Notes under the pieces: model-generated | Database searches by the model: none | Told to the model about the DNA's origin: nothing | What the model saw: the letters and a program-made list of their open reading frames with translations, nothing else | From: Lamellibrachia satsuma | Lineage: Eukaryota > Annelida > Polychaeta > Sabellida > Siboglinidae | Length of the DNA: 64,000 nucleotides | Assembly: GCA_033239005.1 (NCBI GenBank) | Contig: BSQZ01000006.1 | Coordinates: 6,871,501-6,935,500, forward strand | Reading direction: 5' to 3' | Program-made: the position numbers and the translations under genes | Shown: positions 35,641-46,339 of the stretch, one piece after another | Numbering within the stretch: position 1 is the stretch's first letter | Layout of the letters: the number at the start of each line of letters is the position of its first letter

Positions 35641-36460
35641 GATGCAGAGAGTCACCTTGAACCAAATAATATTGTTGTTTAGCTGTGTAAATAATTTAGG
35701 TTAATCTATGGTTCCTGATTATTGTGTATTCGGTCCAACAACAATTTTGTTTAGCTTTGTTACCGTATATAATACCCACCTGGGTTTATAATAAACATTA
35801 TAGGAAAAAATGCTGTATTGTACATGGTAAATGGGTTTATTTAACTAATGTGTCATTAATAACATCCCATGAGGAAGCATTTCAATATATAATAATTATT
35901 TTTAGTTTCATATTTATTCATCTTGAAGTAATTATGTTCATTAGTTATGTTTCAATCCTTAATAAAGATTAGTACCTGGCGTAATGAGTTAAAGTTTGAC
36001 ATTTTATTGGACATCATGAAGATAAAAAATAAAGGCATTATTCAAATAACTGTTATGAAATAATACATTCATCATAAAGTTGATTATATACAGCTTCCTA
36101 ATGAAGGTTAATTTTTTTAAATCATTAATTTGTTGCATTGAAATATTGGTGAGGAAGTTTGGTATTGGGTGTAAAAATAAAAATGGGTCTGTTAAAAAAA
36201 ACAAATGGGTAGGAGTATCTATTGTGGGGGGGGCTGTGTTATAGTTTATGACATATTTCAATGTTTACTTTAATGCATTAGACACTTAATGGGCATTATC
36301 AATATTGAATTTAAAATAATAACTGAAATAATAAATATATTTTGAAAGCCTATTTTGGCTGTTTGTTACACTTTAAAGGGGAAATGCCCTTCATCATCAG
36401 CAGATTTATGGAAAATATATATACATTTCCTGACAGATTTCATTGAGACAAAGCCAATGA

Positions 36461-36778
36461 CTACTGTAGTATGTGTAATAATATTATTTTAGAAAAAGAA
36501 ATATCCAAGTAATAAGGCATGGAAAGTTCAAAGTGAACTGTCAGACAAAGATGACAAATGACACTGTCACTTGTGGTTGCCTGTTGACAGAGCCTCATAC
36601 TGCAGCTGTCTTTGCAGAAGTCTCCATGTGGTGTGTTAGCTATGATTAGCTCACTGAGCTCCAGGTGACTGAAGCCACACTTAATACCTACTAGCTCTAC
36701 AATGGCAGACTGATCTAGCATTTCATAAGTTTTTTGTTGGTATCGCATGAAGTTTAGCCAGTTTATGTTCACCTTCAA
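36461..36778 (-). CDS. Uncharacterised frame, possible N-terminal part of element C
   Basis: A 105-codon frame includes VNINWLNFMRYQQKTYEML and HLELSELIIANTPHGDFCKD, with several Cys residues. It is preserved as an open frame in this duplicate only. It lies upstream (minus strand) of the FAEN/EIQSA remnant at 34.4 kb, so it could be the start of the same gene. I do not recognise a domain. Confidence 0.35.
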   Translation of the reverse strand: MKVNINWLNFMRYQQKTYEMLDQSAIVELVGIKCGFSHLELSELIIANTPHGDFCKDSCSMRLCQQATTSDSVICHLCLTVHFELSMPYYLDISFSKIILLHILQ

Positions 36779-36799
36779 CTGATTCTCAAGGAATCTCCA

Positions 36800-38300
36800 T
36801 AGCTTACCAGGCTGTGTCGTTTCTCTTTGTCGGGCAGTGCGCTCACATTCAAGTGTCTTAACCTCTCATCTCCAATGCTTGTGAATAGTTTCTGTGCCTC
36901 TGCTCCATCACTTTCAGTTTTCTAATCTACTAGTAAGTATAAATTTATTTTTTGGTTGACCAGTAATATCACATTGTTGACCACAACCAGTCCATGGTTG
37001 GGTATTGATACAACATCATGCAGTGCTTCTGCCTAATAGGAAGTGAAGATTAGGTTCTGCTATCATTTGTTTGTGTAGTTTCTCACAGGTTACGCCATTT
37101 AGTGATCAATCAAATGTATATGGTCGAATCCCATGAAACATTGACATTGGGGTATTCTGAGGGGAGAAAATAAAACACATTTATTTCATTTCATTCACTT
37201 TGAGTCACATACAGAGAATATGTTGAAGAAATAACAAAAACAATTAGGGCAGATTAATTTTTTTTTAATTCTTTGAGAGTTTGTTGAAGTTGTATGTGCA
37301 TAAGGCATGATTCTGTACAAATGCATTTTTTTGCATTGCTGTGCAACTTCACTGCATGTATCTTACTGACATGTACCTATGATTTAAAATGTTGTATCAT
37401 TGTACAATATATTTGTTCATGTGAACCAACAATAACAATACATATTTTGATGGTTTATTTTTTGGAGGGAGTTGAAATAGTTTGCTCACTTTTAAAATGT
37501 CACGTTTTAAAGACACGACGTAGTGGCATTAGTTGTAGAACAAAAGCAAACTAGAACTTATTCATGCATACTTCTGAAGGTCGATAAAATGTGCTTTTCG
37601 GCAAGGCACATATTTTGTTGACTAGAGTTTTCATGCTGGATACATATTAAGAAAAGCAATTGTATGGAATCATTAAATTTAAAGTTCGCAAAAAATATAC
37701 AATCTCTGGACGATTTAAAACTAACTTCACTACTTTCTTATAATGTATTCATGTATCCGACAGTTCAAAATGTTGTTGGCAAATATTCTCTATGTTGTTC
37801 AGTCTGATGCGTCCTGTTATTTTTATTAATATGTGAACCATTTGTAAGCTCTTGGGTAAGTGTTGAAATAAAATGTATGTATGAAGACACAATGGAAGGG
37901 TTTAAACCTTCTTTATGTATTCACATTGGCAGTGCAATGAAGTTACATGTAACTACTCTGAAATGGGGCAAATCCATCATGAGTAGGACACAGGAAAAAA
38001 ATATAAAGTATTAATATTTGAAGAAAACACAATTGGGATGGTTTGCTAAAGCCTTGAACATCATGGATTCACAGAGTTTAGTTTACATAGTTGCTCGAAA
38101 CAATTTTTTTGAGCAACAGAACATCATGCGATTAAAAAGGCATAAAAAGTTACACTATTTAAAGGTTTTCCCACCTGCCCTACAGAATAGTTGTGAAGAC
38201 TAATTCAAGATATTTATGGTTGATTACAAGGTTAAAGGCTTCATCTAATGATATCCCAAACCTTAAGAAACAGATCCTTGAACTATTCTCATAAAATTGT
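36800..38300. other. Non-coding
   Basis: AT-rich. No gene recognised. The first CGTAACGTCAGTCAC motif of element A follows at 38324. Confidence 0.45.
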
Positions 38301-38323
38301 ACCGATGATGTTTACATCAAATA

Positions 38324-38514
38324 CGTAACGTCAGTCACAAAAACAACTATTTGTTGGTGCTGTAAAGATTTCTTTTGAAATTTTAAACTGCCTTTCAGTT
38401 TTTTCCTACAAGGAGCAATAGATTAATTATCAACAAGACCCTCCCACTTGTGTTTGTAGGAAATGTTGAGGGTGCAAAATGTGTAACGTCAGTCACATTC
38501 GTAACGTCAGTCAC
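38324..38514 (+). repeat. Element A motif cluster, left (3 copies of CGTAACGTCAGTCAC)
   Basis: Copies at 38324-38338, 38482-38496 (first base T) and 38500-38514. All have the same orientation and lie upstream of the gene at 38600. Confidence 0.95.
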
Positions 38515-38599
38515 GATGATTAATCAGACTACATAAAGTTGATTATGAATGTAAATTGCAAGTCTTAAAACAAAAGCTAATTGCACACATCAGCAATAG

Positions 38600-39855
38600 A
38601 TGGCAGCACTTCCTGGTGTGATATTATCCATAGGCCTCATCAACAATAGATGGCAGCACTTTCAGAGTTACTTCGACCTCCATGACATGGATACTTGTGA
38701 TGATGTCACTTGGTACGTCTGGAAGAACGACGAAAATGACCAACTCTGCAAGATGATTGAAGAAGGTATCGTAGAAGATATGAGGGACTACATCGGCAAC
38801 ATAACACCCAAGTTCTTGGTACACTGCTATGTAAAGCGACAGCAAGCAGCCAAGTACTCCAAAGAAAGGGAAGCTGCCACACCACCTGATCTCGATGCTT
38901 CAAAGGCTCTCCTGCAAGTCGACTACTCTGAAAACTATATCCTATACAAAGTGCTCGTTGGAAACAGCACCAAGTCAGTCTATTCACTGCTGCGCTTTGG
39001 CACTCTGGCGAACTGCACTCGAAGGTTGTTGCATTAGATAACCTGACCCATTCCAAGGAGACACTTGTGGCATATGTCAGCCGGCTGCTTGATGATATCC
39101 CAGCAACTGTTAAGAGTGTCTCAATCTGGTCCGATGGACCGTCTTCAACGTTCAAAAACCGCTACATTGCAGCGTCACTCCATGCGCTCGAGAAGAAGCA
39201 CGGGATCAAGATTCTGTGGAACTTTTTCGCTACTTCACACGGAAAGGGTCCTGTTGATGGAATCGGTGGATCTGTCAAACGTCATGTGTGGACAGCTGTG
39301 AAGACCAGGAAGAATGATGCAGCATCATTTGTGCTGGCCTGCAATGCACCTGAATCAACAGTTGAGGTCTTCGAGATGTCAGCTGCAGACATCGCACAGA
39401 GGAATATGACACTCAGTCTTGACCAGGTCTTCAGTGATGCTCCTGCCATTGAAGGCATATTGGCAGCTCATAATTTCCATGTCAGTAATGGTGCAACTGT
39501 CGCTTACCCATTGAGCAAAGATGTATCAGCCACTGGAACTGGAAATGATGAGGAAGAGACAGATGAAGTTGATGCCTCTGGGATGGATGAAGAAGGGGCA
39601 GATGAAGCCTTTGACATAACAGTGAAGGACTGGTGCGTTGTTATCTATGATGGCGAACTGTACCCCGGTGAAGTTCAGTCACAGCAAGTAAATAGCTATG
39701 AGGTTTCCACCATGGCTAAGTCTGGAGGGTACTGGAAAATTCCAAAGAAGGAGGACAAAATCTTCTACACAAGGGATAAAATTAAGCAAAAACTGGCAAT
39801 CCCTTTTCTTATCAATGCAAGAGGGCTTTACAAAATCCCTGATTTCCCAGAGTGA
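38600..39855 (+). CDS. Transposase-like protein of an undescribed-looking family, one frameshift
   Basis: The first part (38600 to about 38945) has INNRWQHFQSYFDLHD, PKFLVHCYVKRQQAAKY and QVDYSENY, with Asp codon 38921. The frame slips near 38945-38952 and continues IQSARWKQHQVSLF into the frame that runs to a stop after 39855. That frame has WSDGPSSTFKN (Asp 39133) and FFATSHGKGPVDGIGG (Asp 39256, 40 residues later). Then come an acidic linker (DEEETDEVDASGMDEEGADE) and a small domain, CVVIYDGELYPGEVQ through YWKIPKKEDKIFYTRD, which looks like an SH3/Tudor-type barrel. Ordered acidic residues and spacing suggest an RNase H-fold (DDE/D) transposase or a domesticated relative; this is inference. 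One possible start is ATG 38600; the true start may be upstream. I recall similar multi-copy uncharacterised proteins in invertebrates but cannot check. Confidence 0.7.
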
Positions 39856-40233
39856 CAGTTGAAAGCTGACTGATACAGATTGACCAGTGCCCACAGCCTG
39901 TCATGTTATCTGTTTTATCCCAGCTCATGTACATGACTAAAGTTCCTACTTTGCCATAGATATACATGTATGTGGACAGTTCCTGCATGCAGATTAGCTA
40001 TGCAAGCACCTTGTATCATTACCTTTTAAATATCCATGCATGCCGATTAGAAACATGCAGATTCAGTGCTTTGTTCAGTATCAAGAGTGTAATTTGAGAC
40101 ATGTTTTAACCTATATATGATCAAATCTAGCTTAGAACATTTCTAGATACTTAGTTTGACTCACAGTACAAAGCTGTTAGCTAGATTGTTCAGAGTTGCG
40201 ATATAGTAGCAGTATATCAACATGTAGTCAAAC

Positions 40234-40614
40234 CGTAATGTCAGTCATGTGTAACATCAGTCACGCACATTTACATCAGTTTCTTGGTAACAACATATTA
40301 TTTTTTACCTGAAAAGGTATGTGTTTTTGTAGATGGATATCCTTTCAATCAATATTATAACCAGTGTTCGCCTGCCAATAGTTTGAGGAGAAATTTGAAA
40401 TAAAGTTAACTGAATTTTTGCTGTCTTTTTTCGTAACGTCAGTCACGCACTTAACTTCCGCCCCCATATTGAGCACAGCAGACCTGAGGATATATTGTTA
40501 ATGCCCTTAGAGTATATAAGGGCGTAGGGTCTCAGACAGATAAACACAAGGATCAATGTTGATTAACTTGTCAGCAGCAGGACTATATGTCTCTGAAATC
40601 GTAACGTCAGTCAC
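40234..40614 (+). repeat. Element A motif cluster, right (4 copies)
   Basis: CGTAATGTCAGTCAT 40234-40248, TGTAACATCAGTCAC 40250-40264, and perfect CGTAACGTCAGTCAC at 40432-40446 and 40600-40614. All are in the same orientation as the left cluster, not inverted. Confidence 0.95.
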
Positions 40615-40719
40615 AATGGAATCGCCCAAATGACAGATTCTTACGGAATCATGCAAACATTCGTACAGAATCATGCATTCATACATAATCACAACATGTT
40701 TTCATACAAAGATGGTCTG

Positions 40720-41840
40720 TTATTCTAGTTATGTCCAATATTTGTTGAACTTTACTTGGACCTATTCTCTCTCTCGAGAGAGACCTCCCTAGGATGTCCT
40801 TGTGGTCAACCACACCCTCATCCATTTGGCCCCATTAATTCCATTTGCCCCTGGATGGGGTGATGTATGTAGCCTGGAAAGTGTTGATGCCATTGATGCC
40901 ACAGATCTTTGCTATGAACCAATGGCGAACATTGACTGCAGAGACGTAATTGCCAAGTGGAATTTGTATAGAATCACACATTGACATATAATCACAACAC
41001 GTGTCCACACGAAGACGGTCTATTATTTTAATTATGTCCAATATTTGTTGAACTTGGCCTGGAACACTTCTCTCTCATTGGTGGAAATGTTCATTTGTAT
41101 CTTAATCTGATGTGGATGAAATACCTCCATAAGGATGTCCTCTCGGTCAACAACGCCCTGGTCCTTCTGGTCCACTTCCATTTTCCTTGCATGTAACCTG
41201 GAAGGTGTTGTTATCATCCATATCTTTGCAATAAACCAACAGCGACCATAAACCACAGTGACATAGCTGTCGACAACTAGTTCTTTCATTCCTGCCACCT
41301 TCGTCTCCTCAGTTAACTCCTCCACTGTCTCCTTTGCCACATCGTCTACTTACTCCTCATTGTCCTCCATCGCTGCAGCCATACCTGTCTCCGTTACCTC
41401 ATTGTTTCTCATCATGGTGTCATCCGACCTCTCAGTCACCACCACCTCCCCTATCTCCTTGCTGCCTACCGTCACTATACTCAGCCCTGCCAGCCCTCAC
41501 AGGTGAAGTGGAAGACACCGCCTTCTTCATAGCCACACGCAGAGAAACTTATCTTCAGGCACGCCCCAGTCGGTGGTATGAGCGTCCTTTATGCCCCTAC
41601 TGCCAGCAGTGTCCAGCCTTCTACCTGCTCCTTCAATAAGCGAATGGTTTCCTCTGAAACTTCCAAGATGATCTTCTTGATGTCAGCCACTTATAATGCC
41701 TGACAAAATTAGTCACTGTTTCTTATCACTTGGCCGCTCTTGATGAGGTGTTCTAGCTTTTTTCTTTATTGCCCCGGCAACTCCATCTAAAGGCCATTTT
41801 CTGTGGCCAGCCTCAAGCCATGACCAGGGGCTTTAATTCC
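40720..41840 (-). pseudogene. Element B: decayed relative of the element A protein
   Basis: The minus strand reads GHRKWPLDGVAGAIKKK (about 41825-41775), matching block three SHGKGPVDGIGGSVKR. It continues VADIKKIILEVSEETI, corresponding to SAADIAQRNMTLSLDQ, then an acidic linker, then DSYVTVVYGRCWFIAKIW (about 41275-41220) and REDIL, corresponding to CVVIYDGELYPGEV and KKEDKIF. A second, further decayed copy of the C-terminal domain follows at about 41040-40770 (NYVSAVNVRHWFIAKI). The N-terminal half was not found. It points opposite to element A, tail to tail. Confidence 0.7.
40731..41340. repeat. ~303-bp tandem duplication inside element B
   Basis: ATGTCCAATATTTGTTGAAC occurs at 40731-40750 and 41034-41053, with flanking similarity on both sides, including the C-terminal-domain sequence and the ATAATCACAAC motif. 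Confidence 0.8.
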
Positions 41841-43359
41841 ATCAAACATTGCAGGAAGTTATGCAAGCAAGAGGTGTAACTATAATTAACACATTCTAGG
41901 CTAACTTTGTGCATTTAATGGGCCTAAAACAATTAATTCATTGAAAAAATTAACATTCCTCTACACCATAACATAAAACCATTACTTGAATCCTTGCTAC
42001 ACGCTTAAACGACATCACCAACGCTTTGATATCTAGTCAAGCCATTTAAGGTTCATTTAACAGTAACATAACTGCGAAACAAGCCTAGTTAGTAGGTATA
42101 TATGTAACTTTGATGTCTAATCAAGCCTTTTAAGGTTCATTGAACAGTAACATAACTGCTAAACAGGCCTAGTTAGTAGGTATATGTGTAACTGTGATTC
42201 TGTGTGAATGTCCGATTCTGTACGAATGTGTAACTGTATAACTGCTCTGGACTAGGCATTTTTACTGACACCTCCCTTTTTACTGTTCAGCGCATTTCGT
42301 ATATCTCCAAAACAGGAAATGATTCATTATCGGGCTTACATTTCGTCTACTGGGTAGTTCTACTGAACCAATGCACTTGGGAAATTAGTACTACTTTGTC
42401 AAACCAAACAGGGATACTTATTAGGGCTGAGCAATTTGATCCTTGTGTTTTGCGAAAATAGTGGCATGACAGCTACAGAACGCACTACGTGGCAGCAGCG
42501 GACGGTCCCACGACCCTTGATCAGGCATTCGTAAGGAATCATACATACGGAATCACAACCAGTATCAAGGCCAAATAAAACATAGAAAAACATTATCTGG
42601 ACACTCTTATTTAGACCCAGTATGTTTCATTTGGACAGAATCACAAAAACTGCCCCAAACACATCAAGCATAATCACATGACGTATTTGTAGATAATTTA
42701 CAACAATGCAGTTTCCATGTAAACTGTTTTCTGCAGTCAGAAATCCATGTTATTTGTTAACATCTCGGCTGGCATTTGTCCTTTTGAAAAATGGCATTTG
42801 TACGGAATCACAAAATTGCCCCAAAGGAAAAAACATGAGGAAAAATCAGGTTCTCATACAGTCATTTTAAGTGAACATTTTATTTAATAGTCATCCTCAC
42901 CGCGAGAGGTTCTAACTACATCAGATTAACCTGCTGAAATGTGGAACTTACAGTTGCTGAATTAATCAATAGCGGCCATTCCTAGGATCGTGGGGGCTCG
43001 CATACAGGAACTTAACTTTAATTGGCTGTGGACCGGTCGTGGGAACAGTCTGAAGTAGTTTACCACTTAGGGCACGGGCGCGTCTAGTTTCAAGAAACAC
43101 GTTAACCAAGACAGGGAGTGGGACGAAGTAGGCCTACAACTTATTCAATGTACATCCACACATGGCATGGGATAAACTGAAAATCCACATTTCAACGGGC
43201 ACTATTATCACCCATGGCTAGCGAGAATGTGAATATTGAAACATATTCCAATCAAATAAGATATAATACAAGGAATCTGTTCTTATAAGCATACACCAAA
43301 TTTAAGGTAAATTTAAATAATAAGGTAACTCTTCAACACTAGTGGCATCATTTGGTGAC

Positions 43360-43436
43360 TAGTGTATAACAACTGAAAAGTGGTACCACCTGTTTAACAC
43401 CAGGTGGTGATACTTCAGTTGTTCCACACACACTAG
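43360..43436. other. 77-bp imperfect hairpin
   Basis: The left arm (CTAGTGTATAACAACTGAAA, then GGTACCACCTG) pairs with the right arm (CAGGTGGTGATACTTCAGTT, then GTTCCACACACACTAG) around a 7-bp loop. It could be a small MITE or a pre-miRNA-like stem. Confidence 0.75.
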
Positions 43437-44209
43437 TAAAATTACAGTAATTATGGATCCTGTCGATTAAAAAAGGTGTACACTGTTTAGGGCATGTACG
43501 CTACCTATTTATGCTGCAGTTAAAAATGACAGATTTGTGTTAACCTTCTGTCCTCTGAAAATGTTTTAATTTGTAGCATTATTAACAGTGATGTGAAATA
43601 AATGTCTAGAATGTGGAAGTACTGGTGTAAATTTTTATATGTCCACTTTCTTGGTGGTTGAAGCAGCCGTGCTTTTTTATTCTGTGTAAATACAGTGAAC
43701 AGAAATCTGTGGAACCTCAATGTATCTATATATATATTGAGTCCAATAATAAAGCATTGAATTAAAATACACTTTGTTAATGTTAATCATCATTAATTCA
43801 CCAACCAATGACCTGACTCGGTCTGAATAATACCCTGCAGTCCGTGCCCTATTCCAACAGGTGGGAGGTTCCCCCCAAAACAGGTGGGAGATGGGAGGTT
43901 GAGCCTCCTGTCACACACCTCTCTATTTCAAGGTTATCTTAAATATACCAATTCCAGCAGTCAGTTTTTGTTGTAGCTTAAGTTACTTTACCTCTTATTG
44001 GGGTGAATGTGTCTGGCATAGTTCAAGTAATTCTGCTAACTTGGATGGAAACACTAATTAATTAATTAATTAATTAATATTTGTGAACATGTTTATCAAG
44101 TTGGGAGATAATCCAATGAATACATTTTTCTTGAAACACAAGTATTTTACAACCTACTTCTACATTTTTGTCACAAAACTGAATTTTCTACTCACCAATT
44201 GGTATAGCT

Positions 44210-44420
44210 TTGTCCTTTGGGTGTACTAGTATTCTGTAATTTACCCTCCACTTTGTCCTTTGGATGTACTAGTATTCTGTAATTTACCCTCCACTTTGTC
44301 CTTTGGATGTCCTAGTATTCTGCTGTAATTTACCCTCCACTTTGTCCTTTGGATGTCCTAGTATTCTCCTGTAATTTACCCTCCACTTTGTCCTTTGGAT
44401 GTACTGGTATTCTCCTGTAA
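44210..44420. repeat. 43-46 bp tandem repeat, about 5 copies
   Basis: CTTTGTCCTTTGGATGTACT followed by AGTATTCTGTAATTTACCCTCC segments. Later units carry a 3-bp CTG/CCT insertion. Confidence 0.93.
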
Positions 44421-44454
44421 TTTAAGTTCAGATACTGGTCAATGTGAGTCTTCA

Positions 44455-44552
44455 TGTTCTATCTTCCTTCCTTCCATGTTCTATCTTCCTTTCGTACCAT
44501 AAGGGTATCTTCCTTTCGTACCATAAGGGTATCTTCCTTTCGTACCATAAGG
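44455..44552. repeat. 24-bp tandem repeat, 3 copies, next to a TTCCTTCC stretch
   Basis: Units of TATCTTCCTTTCGTACCATA plus AGGG, after two copies of CCATGTTCTATCTTCCTT. Confidence 0.9.
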
Positions 44553-44973
44553 GGATCCAGGAAAGTCAGGAGTTTATCACTCTCTCTAGCTGTACCATTT
44601 GGTGACCAGAATAAGAACTGAAGTCAAATTCACTTTCCTGACAAAAAAGCCACTTATGGTTGTCAAAACACATAAATAAGTTATAAAATAGTTTCTTTTT
44701 AGAAAATGTAATTCATTGAATTAATTAATAAAATGAATAAATAAGCTCATAAGTTAATTTGAGCTTTGACATCATCCATTTGTTACAGTTGTTTTCATTG
44801 GAACCCTTCCAAGTATAACCAATCCTACTTGATGAGAGCTTATTGTACACACTGTAATTACTTTACTTTAATTGATGAAAGTGTAGCTGTCAAGCTAAGC
44901 AAAATATAAAAATGCACTTACTAATTCTTATGTACAACAATCAAGAAATTAATGTGGTGGTTTTATGTTTCAG

Positions 44974-45117
44974 TCACAATTAGCTGCAACACTAACGATG
45001 CTGTCGTTCTACTGCAGTCGGTATTCACGGCTTGGTGGAGACGACTACCTCTCTGCTGCCGAGGCGAAGGAGAAAGCCTTGAGCTCAATTGAGAGTGCAA
45101 TAGAAATATTCAAGGAG
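44974..45117 (+). CDS. Candidate internal exon C of an unidentified host gene
   Basis: TTTTATGTTTCAG (ending 44973) is a strong acceptor and GAG|GTCAGT (45118) a fair donor. The 48 codons are in phase 0-0 and encode SQLAATLTMLSFYCSRYSRL, then GGDDYLSAAEAKEKALSSIE and SAIEIFKE. The helix-turn-helix look, with alternating Ala/Leu and Glu/Lys, fits a TPR-like repeat. Exon B ends in phase 0, so direct splicing across about 38.7 kb is possible. No TE similarity seen; gene not recognised. Confidence 0.65.
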
Positions 45118-45119
45118 GT

Positions 45120-45785
45120 CAGTGCATCTGTTTCATATCTGAGCTCATGGTACAGTTGAATGTTGAATACAGTTGAATACCATAATCAACTTAAAGCAAG
45201 TTGTCAGTTCAGTTTAAAGCAAGGTAGTCATTTTTTTTAAACCTTGTTCTCAATAACTTTTTTTTGTCATGAAACCTTAATCTGTAACATAGGCACATCC
45301 TTGACAGCTTGACATCCAGGTGTCTATATAATAAAGTAGTTTGTGTCTCTGTGTGTCTGTCTGTTCGCTCATATTTCTGTCAATGTTACATGTATGTGGG
45401 TGAAATGTTTTAGACATGCTCAGGGGCCCATAGTGATGTTTTATGCATAAAAAGATGCAACATTCCTTGGGGTGGGGATAGATTTGACTTAGATAACATA
45501 ACTCAGAACAATGGCATGTACAGTTGGTAGAAATGTTTCTAGGGTTGTTACGTGATCTACATAAACCTTTCACTGAACACTTTGTTAAACCAGCAGTTGT
45601 ACATGATTTTTGGAGCATGAAGTAGTCATTGCCATTGTCATTGCCCTACCAACATTTGACTGGGCAGTGCAAGGAGTCGTAAGTTCTTGCAGTGGTTGCC
45701 TTTTTGTCCTGCACACAATGCCGGGCAACTCGACTAGGATATTGATAAAGCAGAATCTGTTTTGAATATGATGATTTGAATATGG
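45120..45785. other. Non-coding, probable intron
   Basis: Follows the donor of candidate exon C. No coding frame recognised. Confidence 0.45.
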
Positions 45786-45789
45786 TAGA

Positions 45790-46335
45790 ATGTTCTGACA
45801 TCTTCCTGGCTGGAAAACCGTGTCTGGCAGGGTTGCCTAGTTGCAGGCAAACACAGCAGAGAAAAGATTATCAAAACCAAGCACTGAAATTTGTAACCAG
45901 CAATGTACTTACCCTGATGGACCACCCAAAGTGTGACCATCCCCAAAACAGGACTGTCATCATCACCAGAGAACTCATGAAGTCGTGATATATGACATAC
46001 AATGTTGCCAGCCAGTTGGTTGAACTCCCCATTGGCCTACAACTAAACAACAACCAACTAGCCACCATCATCAATGTCTACACTCTGACACTTGATACTG
46101 ATAAGGACACCAAGGAATGTAAGGAGGACAAGGATTCTACTGGTAGACTTTAATGCTAGAGTTAGGTGTGACTCCAAACTGTGAGCAGCACCATCGGCAA
46201 GAAAGGGGTTGGAAAGGCTAACTCCAATGACATCCTCCTCCTAAGCAACACCTGCAAGCGTGACATGAGATGGCAGGCATCGACACAAACAGCTGAGTGA
46301 CAGCCGCCGATGATCGAGGCCATTGGAGGCTGACT
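45790..46335 (+). mobile_element. LINE endonuclease remnant
   Basis: Reads ALKFVTSNVLTLMDHPKCDH, VASQLVELPIGLQ, NNNQLATIINVYTLTLDTDK and, after frame changes, GKKGVGKANSNDILLLSN. This resembles the N-terminal endonuclease of LINEs often mis-annotated as craniofacial development protein 2-like. Internal deletions removed the metal-binding GDFNA block. Confidence 0.75.
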
Positions 46336-46339
46336 GTTC

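Larger units (their letters stand above)
22300..36200. repeat. Scattered cluster C of GGCGTAACAATAATCACC-like motifs
   Basis: Copies start at about 22300, 23366, 23390, 25684, 34708 (TGTAAC), 34740, 35980 (CGTAAT) and, more weakly, near 33045 and 36170. Most follow a CTTGGTA or TTTGGTA lead. All are on the plus strand. They flank the minus-strand transposase-like remnants at 23.0 and 34.4 kb. The span includes unrelated insertions. Confidence 0.7.
33696..36790. repeat. Right copy of the tandem duplication
   Basis: Contiguous 3.1-kb version of the unit whose left copy is spread over 22465-33695. It lacks the CR1 and the chimeric LINE, so it serves as the empty-site reference. It has its own 151-bp insertion at 33785-33935. 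Confidence 0.85.
38324..40614 (+). mobile_element. Element A: transposase-like gene between same-orientation motif clusters
   Basis: The bounds given are the outermost copies of CGTAACGTCAGTCAC. Three copies lie left of the gene and four right of it, with none inside. I found no terminal inverted repeat or target duplication, so the true ends are unknown. The internal gene is almost intact. Element B's first motif begins only 27 bp after the last A motif. Confidence 0.65.
40641..42812. repeat. Element B motif clusters (CGTACGGAATCAC type)
   Basis: Plus-strand copies at 40641-40652, 40662-40674, 40681-40692, 40965-40977, 40983-40995, 42530-42543 (CGTAAGGAATCAT), 42544-42556, 42634-42644 and 42800-42812. 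Two inverted copies lie at 42194-42206 and 42212-42225. They bracket the transposase-like remnant of element B. Confidence 0.85.
42830..44960. other. Non-coding region with small repeats
   Basis: No gene recognised. It contains a hairpin at 43360-43436, (TTAA)n near 44054-44078 and two short tandem arrays at 44210-44550. Confidence 0.45.
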
